Below are positions 1 to 9,232 of a stretch of DNA of 64,000 nt, one piece after another; the first letter of the stretch is position 1, and each line of letters starts with the position of its first letter. Position numbers and translations under genes: made by a program. The notes beneath the pieces were generated by a model. That model saw only the letters and a list, made by a program, of their open reading frames with translations, did no database searches and was not told the DNA's origin. The stretch comes from Gracilimonas sp. Lineage in GTDB: Bacteria; Bacteroidota; Rhodothermia; Balneolales; Balneolaceae. Location: the NCBI RefSeq assembly GCF_014762685.1, contig NZ_JABURM010000005.1, forward strand, positions 1,922,001-1,986,000, in the 5' to 3' direction.

Positions 1-28
1 TCAAAATGAAATCACACCAAAAAAATTT

Positions 29-445
29 ATGAAAATCGACGTTGCCTGGCTTGGTAAAGACTACCATATGGAAGCTGAAAATGAAACCGACGGTAAAATT
101 CGAATTGACGGGGATAATAATATTGGCGGGCTTGAAGGCGGCCTCTCGCCCATGCAATTATTGTTAGCCGGCATTGGCGGATGCAGTGCCATTGACGTCA
201 TTTCCATCCTAAAAAAGCAAAAACAAAAGCTCACCGACCTGAAAGTAGAGGTAGACGGCGATCGTCAGAAATTGGATGCCGGGTATTCCGAATATAAAAC
301 CATCCATATGCACTTCATTTTATCCGGCGAGCTGGATCCCAAAAAAGTGGAACGGGCATTGAAGCTTTCCATCACCAAGTACTGCTCAGTATCCAAAGCA
401 TTGGAAAAGGGCTCCGAAATCAGCTACGACTATAAAATTATGTAA
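29..445 (+). CDS. OsmC/Ohr family protein
   Basis: A 138-residue protein with the OsmC fold pattern. It has an early beta-rich half and then the motif GIGGCSAIDV with Cys52, and a second cysteine, Cys119, in TKYCSVSKALE. These two cysteines are the conserved thiol pair of OsmC/Ohr enzymes, which reduce organic hydroperoxides in the cytoplasm. The length is normal for the family. The ATG at 29 lies close to the window edge, so the upstream context is not visible. Whether it acts on organic peroxides or belongs to the poorly characterised YhfA-like branch cannot be decided by eye. Confidence 0.85.
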   Translation: MKIDVAWLGKDYHMEAENETDGKIRIDGDNNIGGLEGGLSPMQLLLAGIGGCSAIDVISILKKQKQKLTDLKVEVDGDRQKLDAGYSEYKTIHMHFILSGELDPKKVERALKLSITKYCSVSKALEKGSEISYDYKIM

Positions 446-542
446 CACTTAACATTATAGCATTTATCATTACCGTTGCGCTATCGCTACATAATCATTA
501 AGTTTCATAGATATTAAATTCCAATAAATCAAATAGATACCT

Positions 543-713
543 ATGGCTAAATGTGAGTTATACCAAGACGTTAAGGGCGAATGGAGATGGAGACGTGTTT
601 CTAAAAGTGGAGACATTGAAGCGTTTTCCAGTCAGGGTTTTGAAAAAGAAGAAGATGCTCGAAAAGACGGTAAGGACTGCAAAGAATGCACCAGTTATCT
701 TCGAAAATTTTAA
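543..713 (+). CDS. small DUF1508/YegP-like protein (56 aa)
   Basis: A 56-codon reading frame from ATG 543 to TAA 711-713. The N-terminal part (LYQDVKGEWRWRRVSKSG, then a Gly-Phe and an EDAR segment) resembles the DUF1508/YegP repeat, in which a stretch of the type 'GEWRWRLKA.NGE' is followed by 'EGY.S...A'. It ends CKECTSYLRKF, with two cysteines three residues apart. It stands alone between the OsmC gene and the convergent M28 peptidase gene. The DUF1508 relation is by eye and moderate. The function of YegP-type proteins is not established. Confidence 0.6.
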   Translation: MAKCELYQDVKGEWRWRRVSKSGDIEAFSSQGFEKEEDARKDGKDCKECTSYLRKF

Positions 714-723
714 TTAGTTAGGC

Positions 724-1626
724 TTACATTTTATCGAATGCTAAAATTGCATTCAGTATAGTTTCGGTAGATTTTTTATAAAACTCTAGCGGGATGGTTG
801 CGAACTCATCAGTATGCTGGTGGTAATGTTCGTGATCTTCCACACCGAAGTAGATAAATTTTTTCCCTTTCGCATGAAACGCGGCATGATCTGAAGCATT
901 AGTCCAATCATCATAACCTTGTTCAGGACGATCATGGCCAAATAACAACTTAACTTCACCGGTTTCTATACCCTCAAGAACCGGTTTAAACTCCGGGTGA
1001 TGAAACGTCCCGGATGCATACAATTCATTTTGGTCATTATTGCTAATCATATCCAAGTTGATATTCATAACAACTCTTTCCATAAAAACAGAATCTTCTG
1101 TAAAAGCTCTCGCTCCCTGTAAGCCCATCTCTTCGGCATCAAAAGCAGCAAAAACAAGAGTATGATTGGGTTTTATGTGGCTAAAGTAATCAATATAAGT
1201 AATCAGGGCTGCCGTACCGGAAGCATCATCATCAGCCCCGTTATAAATTAAGCTGTCTCGAATTCCCAGGTGATCGTAATGAGCTGTAATAACAATTACT
1301 GAATCGGTTTTACCCGGAATTTCACCTACTACATTAATTCCGGCCAGTGCCTCTTCATTTCTATTCAAAAAATCAAACTCATGGGTAAAAGACCCCTGAA
1401 AAGGATTTGCGCCTTCTTCTTCAAACCGCTGAACCAAATATTCCCGGGCCTTGCGATTTCCCTCGGTTCCTGTTCTGCGCCCTTCGGTTTCATCAGACGA
1501 AATGAAACGCAGGTCTTCGATCAGTTGATCGGTGTTAAGGGTTGGGCTTGAAGTCTTTTCTTTCGGAGTACAAGAAATGAATAGTCCAACTATTAATAAT
1601 GGAAGTAATTTATGTAGTGGTTTCAT
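724..1626 (-). CDS. M28 family zinc aminopeptidase, lipoprotein
   Basis: A 300-residue protein with a lipoprotein signal peptide (MKPLHKLLPLLIVGLFISC, lipobox cysteine at residue 19), so it is probably anchored in a membrane facing the periplasm. The M28 zinc-site motifs appear in order: TAHYDHLG (first His), NGADDDASGT (bridging Asp), FDAEEMGLQGA (catalytic and ligand Glu), LDMIS (Asp) and a C-terminal His in EDHEHYHQHTDEF. M28 enzymes cleave N-terminal residues from peptides, and some relatives are carboxypeptidases or glutaminyl cyclases. Family assignment is firm and substrate unknown. Confidence 0.9.
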   Translation of the reverse strand: MKPLHKLLPLLIVGLFISCTPKEKTSSPTLNTDQLIEDLRFISSDETEGRRTGTEGNRKAREYLVQRFEEEGANPFQGSFTHEFDFLNRNEEALAGINVVGEIPGKTDSVIVITAHYDHLGIRDSLIYNGADDDASGTAALITYIDYFSHIKPNHTLVFAAFDAEEMGLQGARAFTEDSVFMERVVMNINLDMISNNDQNELYASGTFHHPEFKPVLEGIETGEVKLLFGHDRPEQGYDDWTNASDHAAFHAKGKKFIYFGVEDHEHYHQHTDEFATIPLEFYKKSTETILNAILAFDKM

Positions 1627-1832
1627 TCTATGTTAGTAGTTGAGTTAATTTAATTTCGCTCCAATACAAAGCGTTTGGAGAGAGACGAAGTACACAGATC
1701 TTTTTTTAATTACTTTTTGGGTCAGGGTTCCTTATATACACTCCCAACATACCGTCGGGAACGAGGATAAGGAAATACTTTTCATGTTTAAAATAAAACG
1801 GCTCTGCGAGCCATTCTGTGTTTATCCTATGT

Positions 1833-2837
1833 TTAGTTTTTGAATATATTTTTGGGAATATGCATGGAAACCAGCATATGAGGTACATCTACTACTTCAG
1901 CGATTTTCAAATCCCCAGCTAATGAACACAAAGCATATGCATCCTGCCGGTTCATGCCTTTTTCTTCCACCAGGTAATCAATCATAAACCGTGTGGCCTT
2001 TTTGGCAGCTTCATCAATAGTTTCAGCAAACGCAGTTACGGCATAATATTCATCGGTTTCATATTGGGGTTCACTGATGGCCCGGCCTTCTTTTATCACT
2101 TCTACTTCGTAAATAATATTCATGGGAGCTTCAATGGCTGTTCCGCAAACCTCTCCGTGTCCCTGGGCAGCGTGTGTATCCCCAATCGAGAATAAGGCGC
2201 CTTCCACCAACACCGGAAAGTACACTACCGAACCTTCTGTAATATTCGGATCATCCATATTTCCGCCATTTTCTCTGGGGGGAATGGTTGACAGCATTTC
2301 TTCGGTATCAGGGGCAACTCCCATCACACCAGGAAATGGTTTTAGAGGAATTTCTATGTCTTCAGAAAATCTGGCGGTTTTTTTATCCTTGCCTAATTCA
2401 AAAATTTTTAGCCAGGGTTCGGTAAATTCATCAGAGAGAAAGCCAAAACCCGGTACAATTGCGGTCCAACCCCAATCTCCCATTTCAATTTTGTGAAGCG
2501 TAACTTTAAGCACATCTCCGGGCTCAGCATTTTCAACATAAACGGGTCCGGTTAAAGGGTGAATGGGATCGAAACTCAGATTCGCTAAATCTTCCAGTGT
2601 TGAATTCAGATCCAGCTGCCGGTCTGATGCTTCTTCAGTTCCAACTTTTATTACTGAACCGGATGGAACCCTCAAAACCGGTTCGATGGTACTGCTCCAG
2701 CGGGCGTGGGTTTGATCGGCAGAAAGTTCAAAGTCAACTTCAGGAGCTAACGCCATTTCTCCGGCAGTTTCTCTCTGCTGGCAACCTGGGGCTATTACAA
2801 AAACTAGTGCTATTAAAAATGATAATACCCTTTTCAT
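1833..2837 (-). CDS. acetamidase/formamidase family lipoprotein
   Basis: 334 residues from the ATG at 2837, chosen because GGAGGAG lies just upstream and the product then starts with a signal peptide ending in a lipobox (FVIAPGC). An in-frame start further upstream (2885) would bury this signal. The body matches the FmdA/AmdA fold: ELSADQTHARW near the start, then IHPLTGPVYVENAEPGD, MGVAPDTEEM, GGNMDDPNIT, and FSIGDTHAAQGHGEVCGTAIE. Members hydrolyse formamide, acetamide or related amides to ammonia and acid. Most are cytosolic, so an exported lipoprotein form suggests a different or scavenged substrate. Confidence 0.85.
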   Translation of the reverse strand: MKRVLSFLIALVFVIAPGCQQRETAGEMALAPEVDFELSADQTHARWSSTIEPVLRVPSGSVIKVGTEEASDRQLDLNSTLEDLANLSFDPIHPLTGPVYVENAEPGDVLKVTLHKIEMGDWGWTAIVPGFGFLSDEFTEPWLKIFELGKDKKTARFSEDIEIPLKPFPGVMGVAPDTEEMLSTIPPRENGGNMDDPNITEGSVVYFPVLVEGALFSIGDTHAAQGHGEVCGTAIEAPMNIIYEVEVIKEGRAISEPQYETDEYYAVTAFAETIDEAAKKATRFMIDYLVEEKGMNRQDAYALCSLAGDLKIAEVVDVPHMLVSMHIPKNIFKN

Positions 2838-2904
2838 ATCTCCTCCGTGTTTTTGGTGTGCAGAAATGTGAGGAGATCGTGGCATTTTTACAAGTAAACA
2901 GATA

Positions 2905-2938
2905 TAAAAAAACTCCTGCCTTAATTAAAGACAGGAGT
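2905..2938 (-). terminator. intrinsic terminator of gap
   Basis: Inverted repeat ACTCCTG (2912-2918) / CAGGAGT (2932-2938). Read on the minus strand the stem is followed by a run of T residues, placing a Rho-independent terminator about 55 bp downstream of the gap stop codon. Confidence 0.75.
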
Positions 2939-2993
2939 AATAAGTAAGTAAGGATTGCATTGATCCTTACTGTAATTAAGTATAAAGGCTAAA

Positions 2994-3995
2994 TCACACA
3001 ATCTTTGTGATCAAATCAGCGGTACGCGCAGAATAGCCTGCTTCATTATCGTACCAACCAATGACTTTAACCAATTTACCGTCTACTTTGGTAATCTGAC
3101 TGTCGAAGATATTTGAATGCGGGTTTCCAATAATGTCAGATGAAACCAGTTCAACATCAGCATATTCAAGGATTCCTTTCATAGGACCATCGGCTGCAGC
3201 CTTAAATGCAGCGTTTACTTCTTCAGCAGTAGTTTCTTTTTCTACAACAGCTACTAAATCAGTAAGTGATCCGGTAACGGTTGGCACGCGTACCGCACCA
3301 CCATCCAGTTTTCCATCTAGGTGAGGAAGTACCAAGCCAACAGCTTTTGCAGCACCGGTAGTCGTAGGTACAATATTTACAGCGGCAGCACGGGCACGAC
3401 GAAGATCTTTGTGCGGACCATCAACCAAAGCTTGATCTCCGGTATAAGAGTGTATGGTAGTCATGAAACCCTTCACTAATCCAAAACTGTCATCCAATAC
3501 TTTTGCCATTGGGGCCAGACAATTGGTAGTACAACTTGCGTTAGAATAGATTTCCACATCTTTATTAATTTTCTCATCGTTTACACCCAGTACAATAGTC
3601 TGAATGTCATCACCTGATGCCGGAGCCGAAATAATCACTTTCTTGGCACCGGCTTTAAGATGTTTTCCGGCACTGGATGAATCACGGAAAAAACCGGTAG
3701 ACTCAACAACCACTTCAGCTCCAAGATCACCCCATTTCAAATTGGCAGGATCTCTTTCCGCACTTACGGAAAAGCTCATCCCATCGATAGTAATCTTATC
3801 TCCATCCACGGATACGTCTCCGGGATAAGTTCCTTGAGCTGAATCATATTTAAATAGATGAGCCAAAGTTTTAGTGTCGGTAAGATCGTTTACTCCAACA
3901 ATTTCAATATTGTCTTTGTGATTAGTCAGGATTGAACGAGTTACCATTCGGCCAATACGACCAAACCCGTTAATTCCTACTTTAATTTTTGCCAT
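2994..3995 (-). CDS. gap: type I glyceraldehyde-3-phosphate dehydrogenase
   Basis: 333 residues, the normal length for the class I tetrameric NAD-dependent enzyme of glycolysis. The N-terminal Rossmann motif is INGFGRIGR. The catalytic cysteine is Cys155 in [12 protein letters not shown]. The phosphate-binding region ([11 protein letters not shown]) and the C-terminal WYDNEAGYS are intact. Upstream (plus-strand 4000-4140) there is no close neighbour and a terminator follows, so it is probably transcribed alone. It lies head to head with pruA. Confidence 0.97.
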   Translation of the reverse strand: MAKIKVGINGFGRIGRMVTRSILTNHKDNIEIVGVNDLTDTKTLAHLFKYDSAQGTYPGDVSVDGDKITIDGMSFSVSAERDPANLKWGDLGAEVVVESTGFFRDSSSAGKHLKAGAKKVIISAPASGDDIQTIVLGVNDEKINKDVEIYSNASCTTNCLAPMAKVLDDSFGLVKGFMTTIHSYTGDQALVDGPHKDLRRARAAAVNIVPTTTGAAKAVGLVLPHLDGKLDGGAVRVPTVTGSLTDLVAVVEKETTAEEVNAAFKAAADGPMKGILEYADVELVSSDIIGNPHSNIFDSQITKVDGKLVKVIGWYDNEAGYSARTADLITKIV

Positions 3996-4150
3996 TTCGA
4001 ATCCTATTTATGATTGAATTTTAATGCTTTTACTTCAGTATTAAATAAGGTAAAAAGCATCTGTAAAGTTCTTATGAATTATCCAAAGCTACCATTATAA
4101 CGCCCTATTTTCAATGTTTTACCAATTTGTCGCTTCTCGCGAATACAACT

Positions 4151-4183
4151 TTTGAATTGGGAGCGCTTTTCTATGTATCTTTA
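4151..4183 (+). promoter_or_regulatory. Bacteroidota-type promoter for pruA
   Basis: TTTG at 4151-4154, a 21-bp spacer, then TATCTTTA at 4176-4183. This is one base off the TAnnTTTG -7 consensus known for Bacteroidota sigma factors, with the usual 19-21 bp spacing, 42 bp before the pruA ATG. Confidence 0.5.
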
Positions 4184-4224
4184 GGGTATCCATTACAGAA
4201 ATTTTATAAAAAACAACAGATACC

Positions 4225-5841
4225 ATGCCAGACCAGACCTTAGAAAAGTATAAAAATGAGACCTACTTAGATTTTTCTGACCCAACAAATGATAAAGCAC
4301 AAAAAGATGCGCTGGAAGAAGTCCGATCGAACTTTGGTAAAGAATATGACCTGTATATAAACGGGGAATTTGTAAAAGGAGATGCCGGCACATTTGACAG
4401 TAAGAATCCATCCAATCTATCAGAAACCATTGGCACCTTCCAAATGGCCAGTAAAGAACAAGCATTTGATGCTTTGGATAAAGCATGGGATGCTTTTGAA
4501 AGCTGGCAGCATGTTTCAGCTCAAAAAAGAGCCGATTACCTTTTTAAAGCAGCTGATGTAATTCGCCGCCGCAGATTGGAAATCAATGCCTGGATGGTTA
4601 GCGAAGCAGGTAAAAATTACCTGGAAGCAGATGCTGATACCTGCGAAGCCATAGATTTTATTGATTACTACGCACATGAAGCTTTGCGCATAGATGACGG
4701 AATGGATGTACTTGAAGAAACATGGGGCGATCATAACCGCACTATTTACATGCCTATTGGAGCCGGAGTAACTATTTCTCCATGGAATTTTCCGTTTGCA
4801 ATTTTTGTAGGGATGGCGGTTGCTCCTATTGCTGTTGGAAATACGGTAGTGGCCAAGCCTGCTCCTGATACCCCCAGAATGGGATCATTGTTAGCAGAAA
4901 TTTTTGATGAAGTGGGATTACCTAAAGGTGTATTTAACTTTGTGACCGGCGGAGATATCGAAGTGGGTGAAAACCTTGCTAAACATCCGAAAACAAGATT
5001 CATTTCTTTCACCGGTTCAAAAGACGTAGGCCTTCACTTGAATAAAATTGCCTCCGAAGTTGCTGACGGCCAAAAATTCCTGAAGCGCATGGTATGCGAA
5101 CTCGGCGGTAAAAATGCCACCGTGGTAGATGAAGATGCAGATCTGGAATCAGCTGCTACAGAAATTGTGAAAGGCGCTTTCGGCTTTCAAGGGCAAAAAT
5201 GTTCAGCCGGCTCACGCGTAATTGCTCATGAGAAGATATATGATGATTTACTTGACAAGGTAGCATCTAAAACTAAAGCACTGTCGGTTGGCGATTCAAA
5301 AGAGAATCACATGGCAGGGCCTGTAATTAACCAAAAAGCTGTAGACAAAATTATGAGCTACATCGAGATTGGCAAAAAAGAAGGCCGTTTGGTTGCCGGC
5401 GGAAAACGTGCCGAAACCGAAAACGAAGGCTATTATATAGAACCTACCGTTTTTGCCGATGTAGACGAAAATGCCCGAATTGCCCAAGAAGAAATCTTTG
5501 GCCCCGTAACGGCTTTTATTAAAGGCAAAGACACCGATGACCTTTTGCGCATTGCCAATGGAGTTGATTACGGGTTGACAGGAGCCTACTTTTCAAGCGA
5601 CCCCAAAAAGATTGATAAAGCACTCCGTGAATACCAGGTCGGTAACTTGTATATCAATCGCAAGTGTACCGGAGCATTGGTTGGTGCACAGCCTTTCGGA
5701 GGCTTCAAGCTAAGCGGGACTGATGCTAAGGCAGGCGGTCGGGATTACCTTAAATACTTCCTGGAGCCAAAATCTACTACACTCCGTCCAAACAACGGTG
5801 TAGAATATGACCTTCAGAAATTTAAGTTTGCTGATAAGTAA
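4225..5841 (+). CDS. pruA: L-glutamate gamma-semialdehyde (P5C) dehydrogenase
   Basis: 538 residues with the aldehyde dehydrogenase superfamily motifs: ISPWNFPFAIFVGM (NAD site), FTGSKDVG, the general-base region VCELGGKN, and the catalytic Cys326 in GQKCSAGSR. The C-terminal GGFKLSGTDAKAGG is typical of P5C dehydrogenases, which oxidise glutamate semialdehyde to glutamate in proline catabolism. It is a stand-alone enzyme, not fused to proline dehydrogenase, and no putA/prodh partner lies beside it. It has its own promoter-like site and terminator. Confidence 0.93.
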   Translation: MPDQTLEKYKNETYLDFSDPTNDKAQKDALEEVRSNFGKEYDLYINGEFVKGDAGTFDSKNPSNLSETIGTFQMASKEQAFDALDKAWDAFESWQHVSAQKRADYLFKAADVIRRRRLEINAWMVSEAGKNYLEADADTCEAIDFIDYYAHEALRIDDGMDVLEETWGDHNRTIYMPIGAGVTISPWNFPFAIFVGMAVAPIAVGNTVVAKPAPDTPRMGSLLAEIFDEVGLPKGVFNFVTGGDIEVGENLAKHPKTRFISFTGSKDVGLHLNKIASEVADGQKFLKRMVCELGGKNATVVDEDADLESAATEIVKGAFGFQGQKCSAGSRVIAHEKIYDDLLDKVASKTKALSVGDSKENHMAGPVINQKAVDKIMSYIEIGKKEGRLVAGGKRAETENEGYYIEPTVFADVDENARIAQEEIFGPVTAFIKGKDTDDLLRIANGVDYGLTGAYFSSDPKKIDKALREYQVGNLYINRKCTGALVGAQPFGGFKLSGTDAKAGGRDYLKYFLEPKSTTLRPNNGVEYDLQKFKFADK

Positions 5842-5866
5842 AGCTCTCTTTTTATTTTTTAATATG

Positions 5867-5902
5867 AAAAACCCGCTCACATAACTTATGTGAGCGGGTT
5901 TT
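5867..5902. terminator. bidirectional terminator between pruA and the ankyrin gene
   Basis: A long perfect hairpin, AAAACCCGCTCACATAA paired with TTATGTGAGCGGGTTTT, with A and T tracts on either side. It can stop pruA (plus) and the convergent ankyrin gene (minus). Confidence 0.85.
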
Positions 5903-5937
5903 CTATTGATTACAATTTGATTTACTCATATCAGGTA

Positions 5938-6639
5938 TCAATCATCATCCAGGTCCACATCATCCGGGGCTTCATCATCGTCGGCCACTAATTCATCAAC
6001 ATCGGGCGTATCATCCAGATCATCATCATCGTCTTCATCATCCACCACAGGAGCTACATCTTTTTTGGGCTTAACTTCTGCTTTGGCTCCGGCTCGTCGT
6101 AATATTAGGGCGATGTCCTCCTGCTCATTATCCATAGCTATCATCATCGCTGTATCACCATTTTTATCGCGAAGTTTTACATTGGCTCCTTGCTCAATGA
6201 GGTATTTTACAACATCGGTATTTCCGGCTTTAGCCGCTAGCATAAGTGCAGTATGCCCCCACCGCTGTTGAGCATCTACATCAGCTCCGGCCTCAATCAA
6301 TAGTTTTACTGCTTCCAGATTACCATTTCTGGCAGCTGCAATAAGAGCAACATCGCCAATTTTTGCCCCTTCATCTATAAAATATTTCAATAGCTCTATA
6401 TTGCCATTCTCAGCGGCACGATTCAAAGCCGTTCCACCCATCTTGGTTTCAATATTCAGATCGGCTCCTTCTTCAACCAAAAATTTCACAATATCAGTAT
6501 GATCTTTTTCCGTTGCCACAATCAAGGCAGATGCACCGCTTTTGTTGGTTTCGTTGATATCCGATCTACCTTTTAAAAGTTTTTTTACTTCCTCAAAATT
6601 GCCGGATTTTGCAGCATCAATAATTTCTGGTTGCTCCAT
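5938..6639 (-). CDS. ankyrin-repeat protein with acidic tail
   Basis: 233 residues. About five ankyrin repeats are visible between residues 5 and 180, with recurring patterns such as GASALIVATEKDHTDIVKFL, GGTALNRAAENGNIELLKYF and GHTALMLAAKAGNTDVVKYL. The last 35-40 residues are almost entirely Asp/Glu (DDEDDDDDLDD and similar). There is no signal peptide, so it is probably cytoplasmic. Ankyrin repeats mediate protein binding, and the acidic tail could mimic nucleic acid or modulate interactions. No enzymatic domain is seen and the partner is unknown. Confidence 0.85.
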   Translation of the reverse strand: MEQPEIIDAAKSGNFEEVKKLLKGRSDINETNKSGASALIVATEKDHTDIVKFLVEEGADLNIETKMGGTALNRAAENGNIELLKYFIDEGAKIGDVALIAAARNGNLEAVKLLIEAGADVDAQQRWGHTALMLAAKAGNTDVVKYLIEQGANVKLRDKNGDTAMMIAMDNEQEDIALILRRAGAKAEVKPKKDVAPVVDDEDDDDDLDDTPDVDELVADDDEAPDDVDLDDD

Positions 6640-6816
6640 AATGCAAAGTGATTTTTTACCGTTGTAATTGGCGTGATGATAAAAAACGGTACGTATATCT
6701 CAAACTAATTCTTAAAGAAAATTTATTAAAAGTTTGAGATCATACCGGTTTACCTTTTTTTAGCATATCTCTAATCGTTCTTCACCTTGGATAATTTATA
6801 TTCCAAACAACAAAAA

Positions 6817-7731
6817 CTACCTCAAGAAACCCTCAACCTTATAGCCGCGGATAAACTCAGCTCCGTTCATCCTTTTAGTTCCGGGAAGCTGCACTTCAAG
6901 TAATTCGATCGTACCATCCTTACAGCCAACCAGTAATTTATCATCTCTTGCAACCAGTACGCCCGGCTGAACATTCGCATTCTTTTCTAAATGGGATTTA
7001 TACATATTAAACTTTTTCCCATTCCAGTCAGCCCAGGCTGTTGGAAAAGGACTCAACCCACGAATTTTATTGTGTACATCTTGTGCAGATTTATTAAAAT
7101 CAATATGACAATCATCCCGAAATAATTTCGGAGCAGGACTTGCAAGCTCATCATTCTGTTTCGACAGCGTATAGTTACCGGAATCAATTTTTTGGAGAGC
7201 CTTCATGAGTAAAGCAGCTCCCATATCCCTTAACCGTCCGTACAATTCACCGGTTGTTTCATTTTTGCCGATATCTGTTTTTTCCTGTAAAACAATTTTG
7301 CCGGTATCTACCTTTTCATCCAAAAAAAAGACCGTACATCCGGTCTCCTCCTCTCCATTTATGATGGCCCAATGGATGGGTGCCGCCCCCCGGTATTTTG
7401 GTAACAAAGACGCGTGTAAATTAACAGAACCTATTTTAGGTATCTTTAAAACTTGTTTTGGAAGTATTCTAAAAGCAACAACCACAAAAAGATCTGCATC
7501 TAATTCCCTAAGCTGTTGTTCAAACACAGAAGACTTCAAATCTTCTACTTCTATTACAGGCAGTCCCAGTTGCAAAGCTTTCGCTTTTACAGGGGTTGGG
7601 GAGGTTTCAGAGCCGCGCCCCCGGCGTTTATCTACATTAGTTACAACCGCCTTTATGGTGTGGTCAGATTGGTGAATTTGCTCCAAACTTGGAATTGCAA
7701 ACTCCGGAGACCCCATAAATACAATGTTCAT
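6817..7731 (-). CDS. fmt: methionyl-tRNA formyltransferase
   Basis: 304 residues, normal length. N-terminal MNIVFMGSPEFAIPSL, the formyl-tetrahydrofolate site with HASLLPKYRGAAPIHWAI (catalytic Asn-His-Asp triad region) and the SPFPTAWADWNGK C-terminal domain entry are all present. It formylates initiator Met-tRNA. It lies 6 bp downstream of def in the same direction, so the enzymes that add and remove the formyl group are co-transcribed. Confidence 0.96.
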   Translation of the reverse strand: MNIVFMGSPEFAIPSLEQIHQSDHTIKAVVTNVDKRRGRGSETSPTPVKAKALQLGLPVIEVEDLKSSVFEQQLRELDADLFVVVAFRILPKQVLKIPKIGSVNLHASLLPKYRGAAPIHWAIINGEEETGCTVFFLDEKVDTGKIVLQEKTDIGKNETTGELYGRLRDMGAALLMKALQKIDSGNYTLSKQNDELASPAPKLFRDDCHIDFNKSAQDVHNKIRGLSPFPTAWADWNGKKFNMYKSHLEKNANVQPGVLVARDDKLLVGCKDGTIELLEVQLPGTKRMNGAEFIRGYKVEGFLR

Positions 7732-7737
7732 AATTGA

Positions 7738-8298
7738 CTAATCTTTTTGTTTAGGCACAATCGGATACTTCACCTTTTTGTCTCCGGAATCAATTTCTTC
7801 AAGTTCTTTTTTATGCAATCTTTTTTTGAAAGCACTTAAGTAATCCAAGAAAAGCACGCCTTCCAAGTGATCATACTCGTGCTGAATCACTCTTGAAGTC
7901 CAGCCGCCTGCTTCGAGCCGGTGTTTATTAAATTCCCTGTCAAAAAACTCTATAATTACAGTTTCGGGGCGAAAAACCTTATCATTTACTTCAGGAATAC
8001 TAAGGCAGCCTTCCTCCAGAGGAATCTTATTACCTCGTTTCTCCAGGATAAGCGGATTTATAAAAACCATGGGGCCGTAAGGAACTTCACCTTCTTCAAT
8101 CATGGCATCAGTATCCATCACAAAAAGTTTAATAGAACGACCAATTTGAGGGGCAGCCAATCCAACGCCATCGGCATTGTACATTGTTTCCAACATATTG
8201 TCGATAAGAGTCTGCAGTTCCGGGCTATCCTCTTCTATTTCCTCAGCTTTTTTAAGTAAAATAGGGTCATTATAGGTAACAATAGGTAATATGGGCAT
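7738..8298 (-). CDS. def: peptide deformylase
   Basis: 186 residues. The three conserved motifs are present: GVGLAAPQIG (residues 44-53), EEGCLS with metal ligand Cys98, and QHEYDH with His140, Glu141 and His144. It removes the N-formyl group from nascent proteins. It sits 6 bp after ruvX and 6 bp before fmt. The C-terminal basic extension (KKRLHKKELEEIDSGDKK) is moderately long. Confidence 0.96.
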   Translation of the reverse strand: MPILPIVTYNDPILLKKAEEIEEDSPELQTLIDNMLETMYNADGVGLAAPQIGRSIKLFVMDTDAMIEEGEVPYGPMVFINPLILEKRGNKIPLEEGCLSIPEVNDKVFRPETVIIEFFDREFNKHRLEAGGWTSRVIQHEYDHLEGVLFLDYLSAFKKRLHKKELEEIDSGDKKVKYPIVPKQKD

Positions 8299-8304
8299 AG
8301 TATA

Positions 8305-8727
8305 TTATGAATTCGAATCTAAATAGTTTTGCAAAATAATAGCGGCTGCAATCCTGTCAACCCTTCCCTTTTCTTTTCTCTTTTTTTTTGGGATGCCTGC
8401 TTCAACCATAAGGCTGCGTGCCTGTGTTGAGGTGTAGCGTTCGTCGACCTTAGCTATTTCAATATTTGGGAAAGACAGATGCAGTTTTTTTATAAAATTA
8501 TCAACCATTTGTGTGGCAGAACCTTCCTCTCCGCTAAGAGACAAAGGCCAGCCAATCACAAATTTTTCTACAGGAGAATTTTCTGTTATTTTTTGAATTT
8601 CAGAAAACACCTCTTCCGGGGAGAATGTTCCAACCGGAGTTGCAATGGTCTTAAGGAGATCAGTTTGGGCAATTCCCACTCGTTTTTTTCCAACGTCAAT
8701 TCCTATCAGGCGAGTATACTCCTGCAA
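8305..8727 (-). CDS. ruvX: Holliday junction resolvase-like RuvX/YqgF
   Basis: 140 residues with an RNase H-like fold. It begins IGIDVGKKRVGIAQTD (first catalytic Asp), has the central FVIGWPLSLSG and DERYTSTQAR (Glu), and ends GRVDRIAAAIILQNYL (last Asp). YqgF proteins act in 16S rRNA 5'-end maturation and have been proposed as Holliday-junction nucleases. It is part of the HU-ruvX-def-fmt run, with 6-13 bp spacing. Confidence 0.93.
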   Translation of the reverse strand: MQEYTRLIGIDVGKKRVGIAQTDLLKTIATPVGTFSPEEVFSEIQKITENSPVEKFVIGWPLSLSGEEGSATQMVDNFIKKLHLSFPNIEIAKVDERYTSTQARSLMVEAGIPKKKRKEKGRVDRIAAAIILQNYLDSNS

Positions 8728-8740
8728 ATATTTAACTTTT

Positions 8741-9064
8741 TTATTTGTTTTTCTTTACGTCTTCCAAAGGCTGACGTAAAAATTTCTTCATTAATTTACT
8801 TGGTTTGAAGTGTGTTTTACGATGTGCAGGCACATAGATCACTTCATTTGTTTTAGGGTTACGTGCTTTTGGTTTAGCTTTTGTTTCTTTTACTTCAAAC
8901 ACACCAAAGTCACGGATTTCAATACGGCATTCAGTATCCGCCGACATCATAATCTCCCTTAAAGCTACAATTACAGCATCAACCCAAGGCTCCGCTTGAA
9001 TCATGGGTTCATCCATGGATTCTGCAACCCGACGTACAACATCTCGTTTTGTATAAGTCATCAT
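8741..9064 (-). CDS. HU/IHF family DNA-binding protein
   Basis: 107 residues, slightly longer than typical HU (about 90). The core EIRDFGVFEVKETKAKPKARNPKTNE carries the beta-arm RNPKT signature, and the basic C-terminus (RKTHFKPSKLMKKFL) continues the arm and final helix. It dimerises and bends DNA nonspecifically. Two adjacent ATG codons open the frame, so the start could be one codon later. It leads the ruvX-def-fmt run. Confidence 0.92.
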   Translation of the reverse strand: MMTYTKRDVVRRVAESMDEPMIQAEPWVDAVIVALREIMMSADTECRIEIRDFGVFEVKETKAKPKARNPKTNEVIYVPAHRKTHFKPSKLMKKFLRQPLEDVKKNK

Positions 9065-9232
9065 AGTTTTAGTGATTTTGTTAGATGCTAATCTCTTCAG
9101 TTAGCATTTTTATTTGTCCTTCCTAATTATTCGCAACTTAATCTTACTTAAGCTTTTTCACCTAAAGCGAATAAACTTTCATCATTGTAAAGATAAGTTT
9201 GTAAAAAATCTACCTAATCTTAATTAGATTTC

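Noticed and set aside
1706-1888. 60-codon minus-strand frame after the acetamidase gene
   Set aside because: It overlaps the real gene's 3' end in another frame and shows no start signal or protein-like pattern; the gap there holds only a short GGCTC/GAGCC hairpin.
2597-2947. 116-codon plus-strand frame
   Set aside because: Antisense to the acetamidase gene, and its 3' end runs into the gap terminator.
7205-7675. 156-codon plus-strand frame
   Set aside because: Antisense to fmt, which has all family motifs; no signal for a second gene.
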